60,313 nt of DNA, from contig JACPCR010000112.1 of the NCBI GenBank assembly GCA_016179685.1, forward strand, positions 1 through 60,313, written 5' to 3'. Positions 60,188 to 60,313 of this stretch are shown here, in pieces (within the stretch, counting starts at the first letter, position 1; each line of letters begins with the position of its first letter). Under the pieces are notes generated by a model. The model was not told the origin of the DNA. It was given only the letters and a program-made list of their open reading frames with translations, and made no database searches. Both the position numbers and the translations under genes were made by a program. This DNA comes from Planctomycetota bacterium (lineage in GTDB: Bacteria; Planctomycetota; PUPC01; JACPCR01).

Positions 60188-60313
60188 GCTGGTTGAAGTG
60201 ATTTCTTCCCCAGAGTGTGTGACTCGCTGGGCGCGTTTGTTAGTTATTTACTTATAGTCACTTACGAACGGATTTTGAGTCTGGAAGGCTTCAGGAAGGG
60301 GGATATCAAGGTC
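60188..60313. other. Window end, upstream region of caspase-like gene
   Basis: There are 126 bases with AT-rich TTAGTTATTTACTTATAGTC at about 60240, a possible promoter region. No gene was seen before the window ends. Confidence 0.4.

Noticed and set aside
1..60313. tRNA and rRNA genes
   Set aside because: I scanned for T-loop GGTTCGAATCC-like segments with a matching acceptor stem and found none I could fold; a covariance search would be decisive.

Overview
The window is high-GC bacterial DNA packed with genes on both strands. It has no rRNA and no tRNA that I could recognise. Three things point to an uncultured member of the Planctomycetota/PVC group or a related phylum: an FHA-MoxR fusion heading a large MoxR/DUF58/BatA/von Willebrand/DUF4159/DUF4175 operon, a zinc-ribbon pseudokinase fused to a terpenoid-cyclase-like toroid, and abundant Calx-beta, HEAT, M81 and UroD-like proteins. 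This is inferred from domain content only; no phylogenetic marker was tested.

Layout. 1-8.2 kb: a secreted Calx-beta protein cut by the window edge, a ceramidase-like hydrolase, comF, a frameshifted repeat protein, tilS and terC, then a graveyard of gene fragments. 8.2-13.9 kb: an endonuclease III relative divergent from an RtcA (RNA 3'-phosphate cyclase)-DUF4037 nucleotidyltransferase-like pair, then the pseudokinase-toroid fusion. 14-20.7 kb: a broken DUF4143-type ATPase, a likely beta-propeller protein, a HEAT-repeat protein, a PHB-depolymerase-like esterase, a Gfo/Idh/MocA dehydrogenase, an unknown protein and a truncated AbiEi-type antitoxin. 21.2-23.1 kb: a frameshifted AAA ATPase plus a DUF4276 (TOPRIM-like) partner, a probable defence pair. 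23.3-31.6 kb: lipase-maturation-factor protein, M81 peptidase, ThDP enzyme, FHA/zinc-ribbon protein and two UroD-superfamily proteins. 32.4-48.8 kb: the seven-gene MoxR/Bat-like operon, followed by hemE. 50.2-54.9 kb: a 1324-residue protein with a candidate QxK nuclease domain and a P-loop ATPase, whose gene overlaps an AbiEii-type nucleotidyltransferase; this is the best candidate for an undescribed defence system. 55.3-60.2 kb: a decayed flavoprotein gene, a secreted protein, two small lipoproteins and a caspase-like (His-Cys) protein.

The spacers are the other remarkable feature. Almost every intergenic gap carries palindromes or short repeats in several dispersed families. One family has a strict 22-4-22 nt hairpin geometry with an apex close to GTGC-N4-GCAC and a TAG at its foot; the stems differ completely between copies, and in most copies the TAG is the stop codon of the preceding gene. 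A second is a set of heptanucleotide-phased (7-bp period) repeats, largest at 26607-26870. Others are GTTGGAGTGACGGC-led hairpins and several 50-150 bp elements present in two orientations. These repeats also enter coding sequence at 12.2 kb and 38.7 kb.
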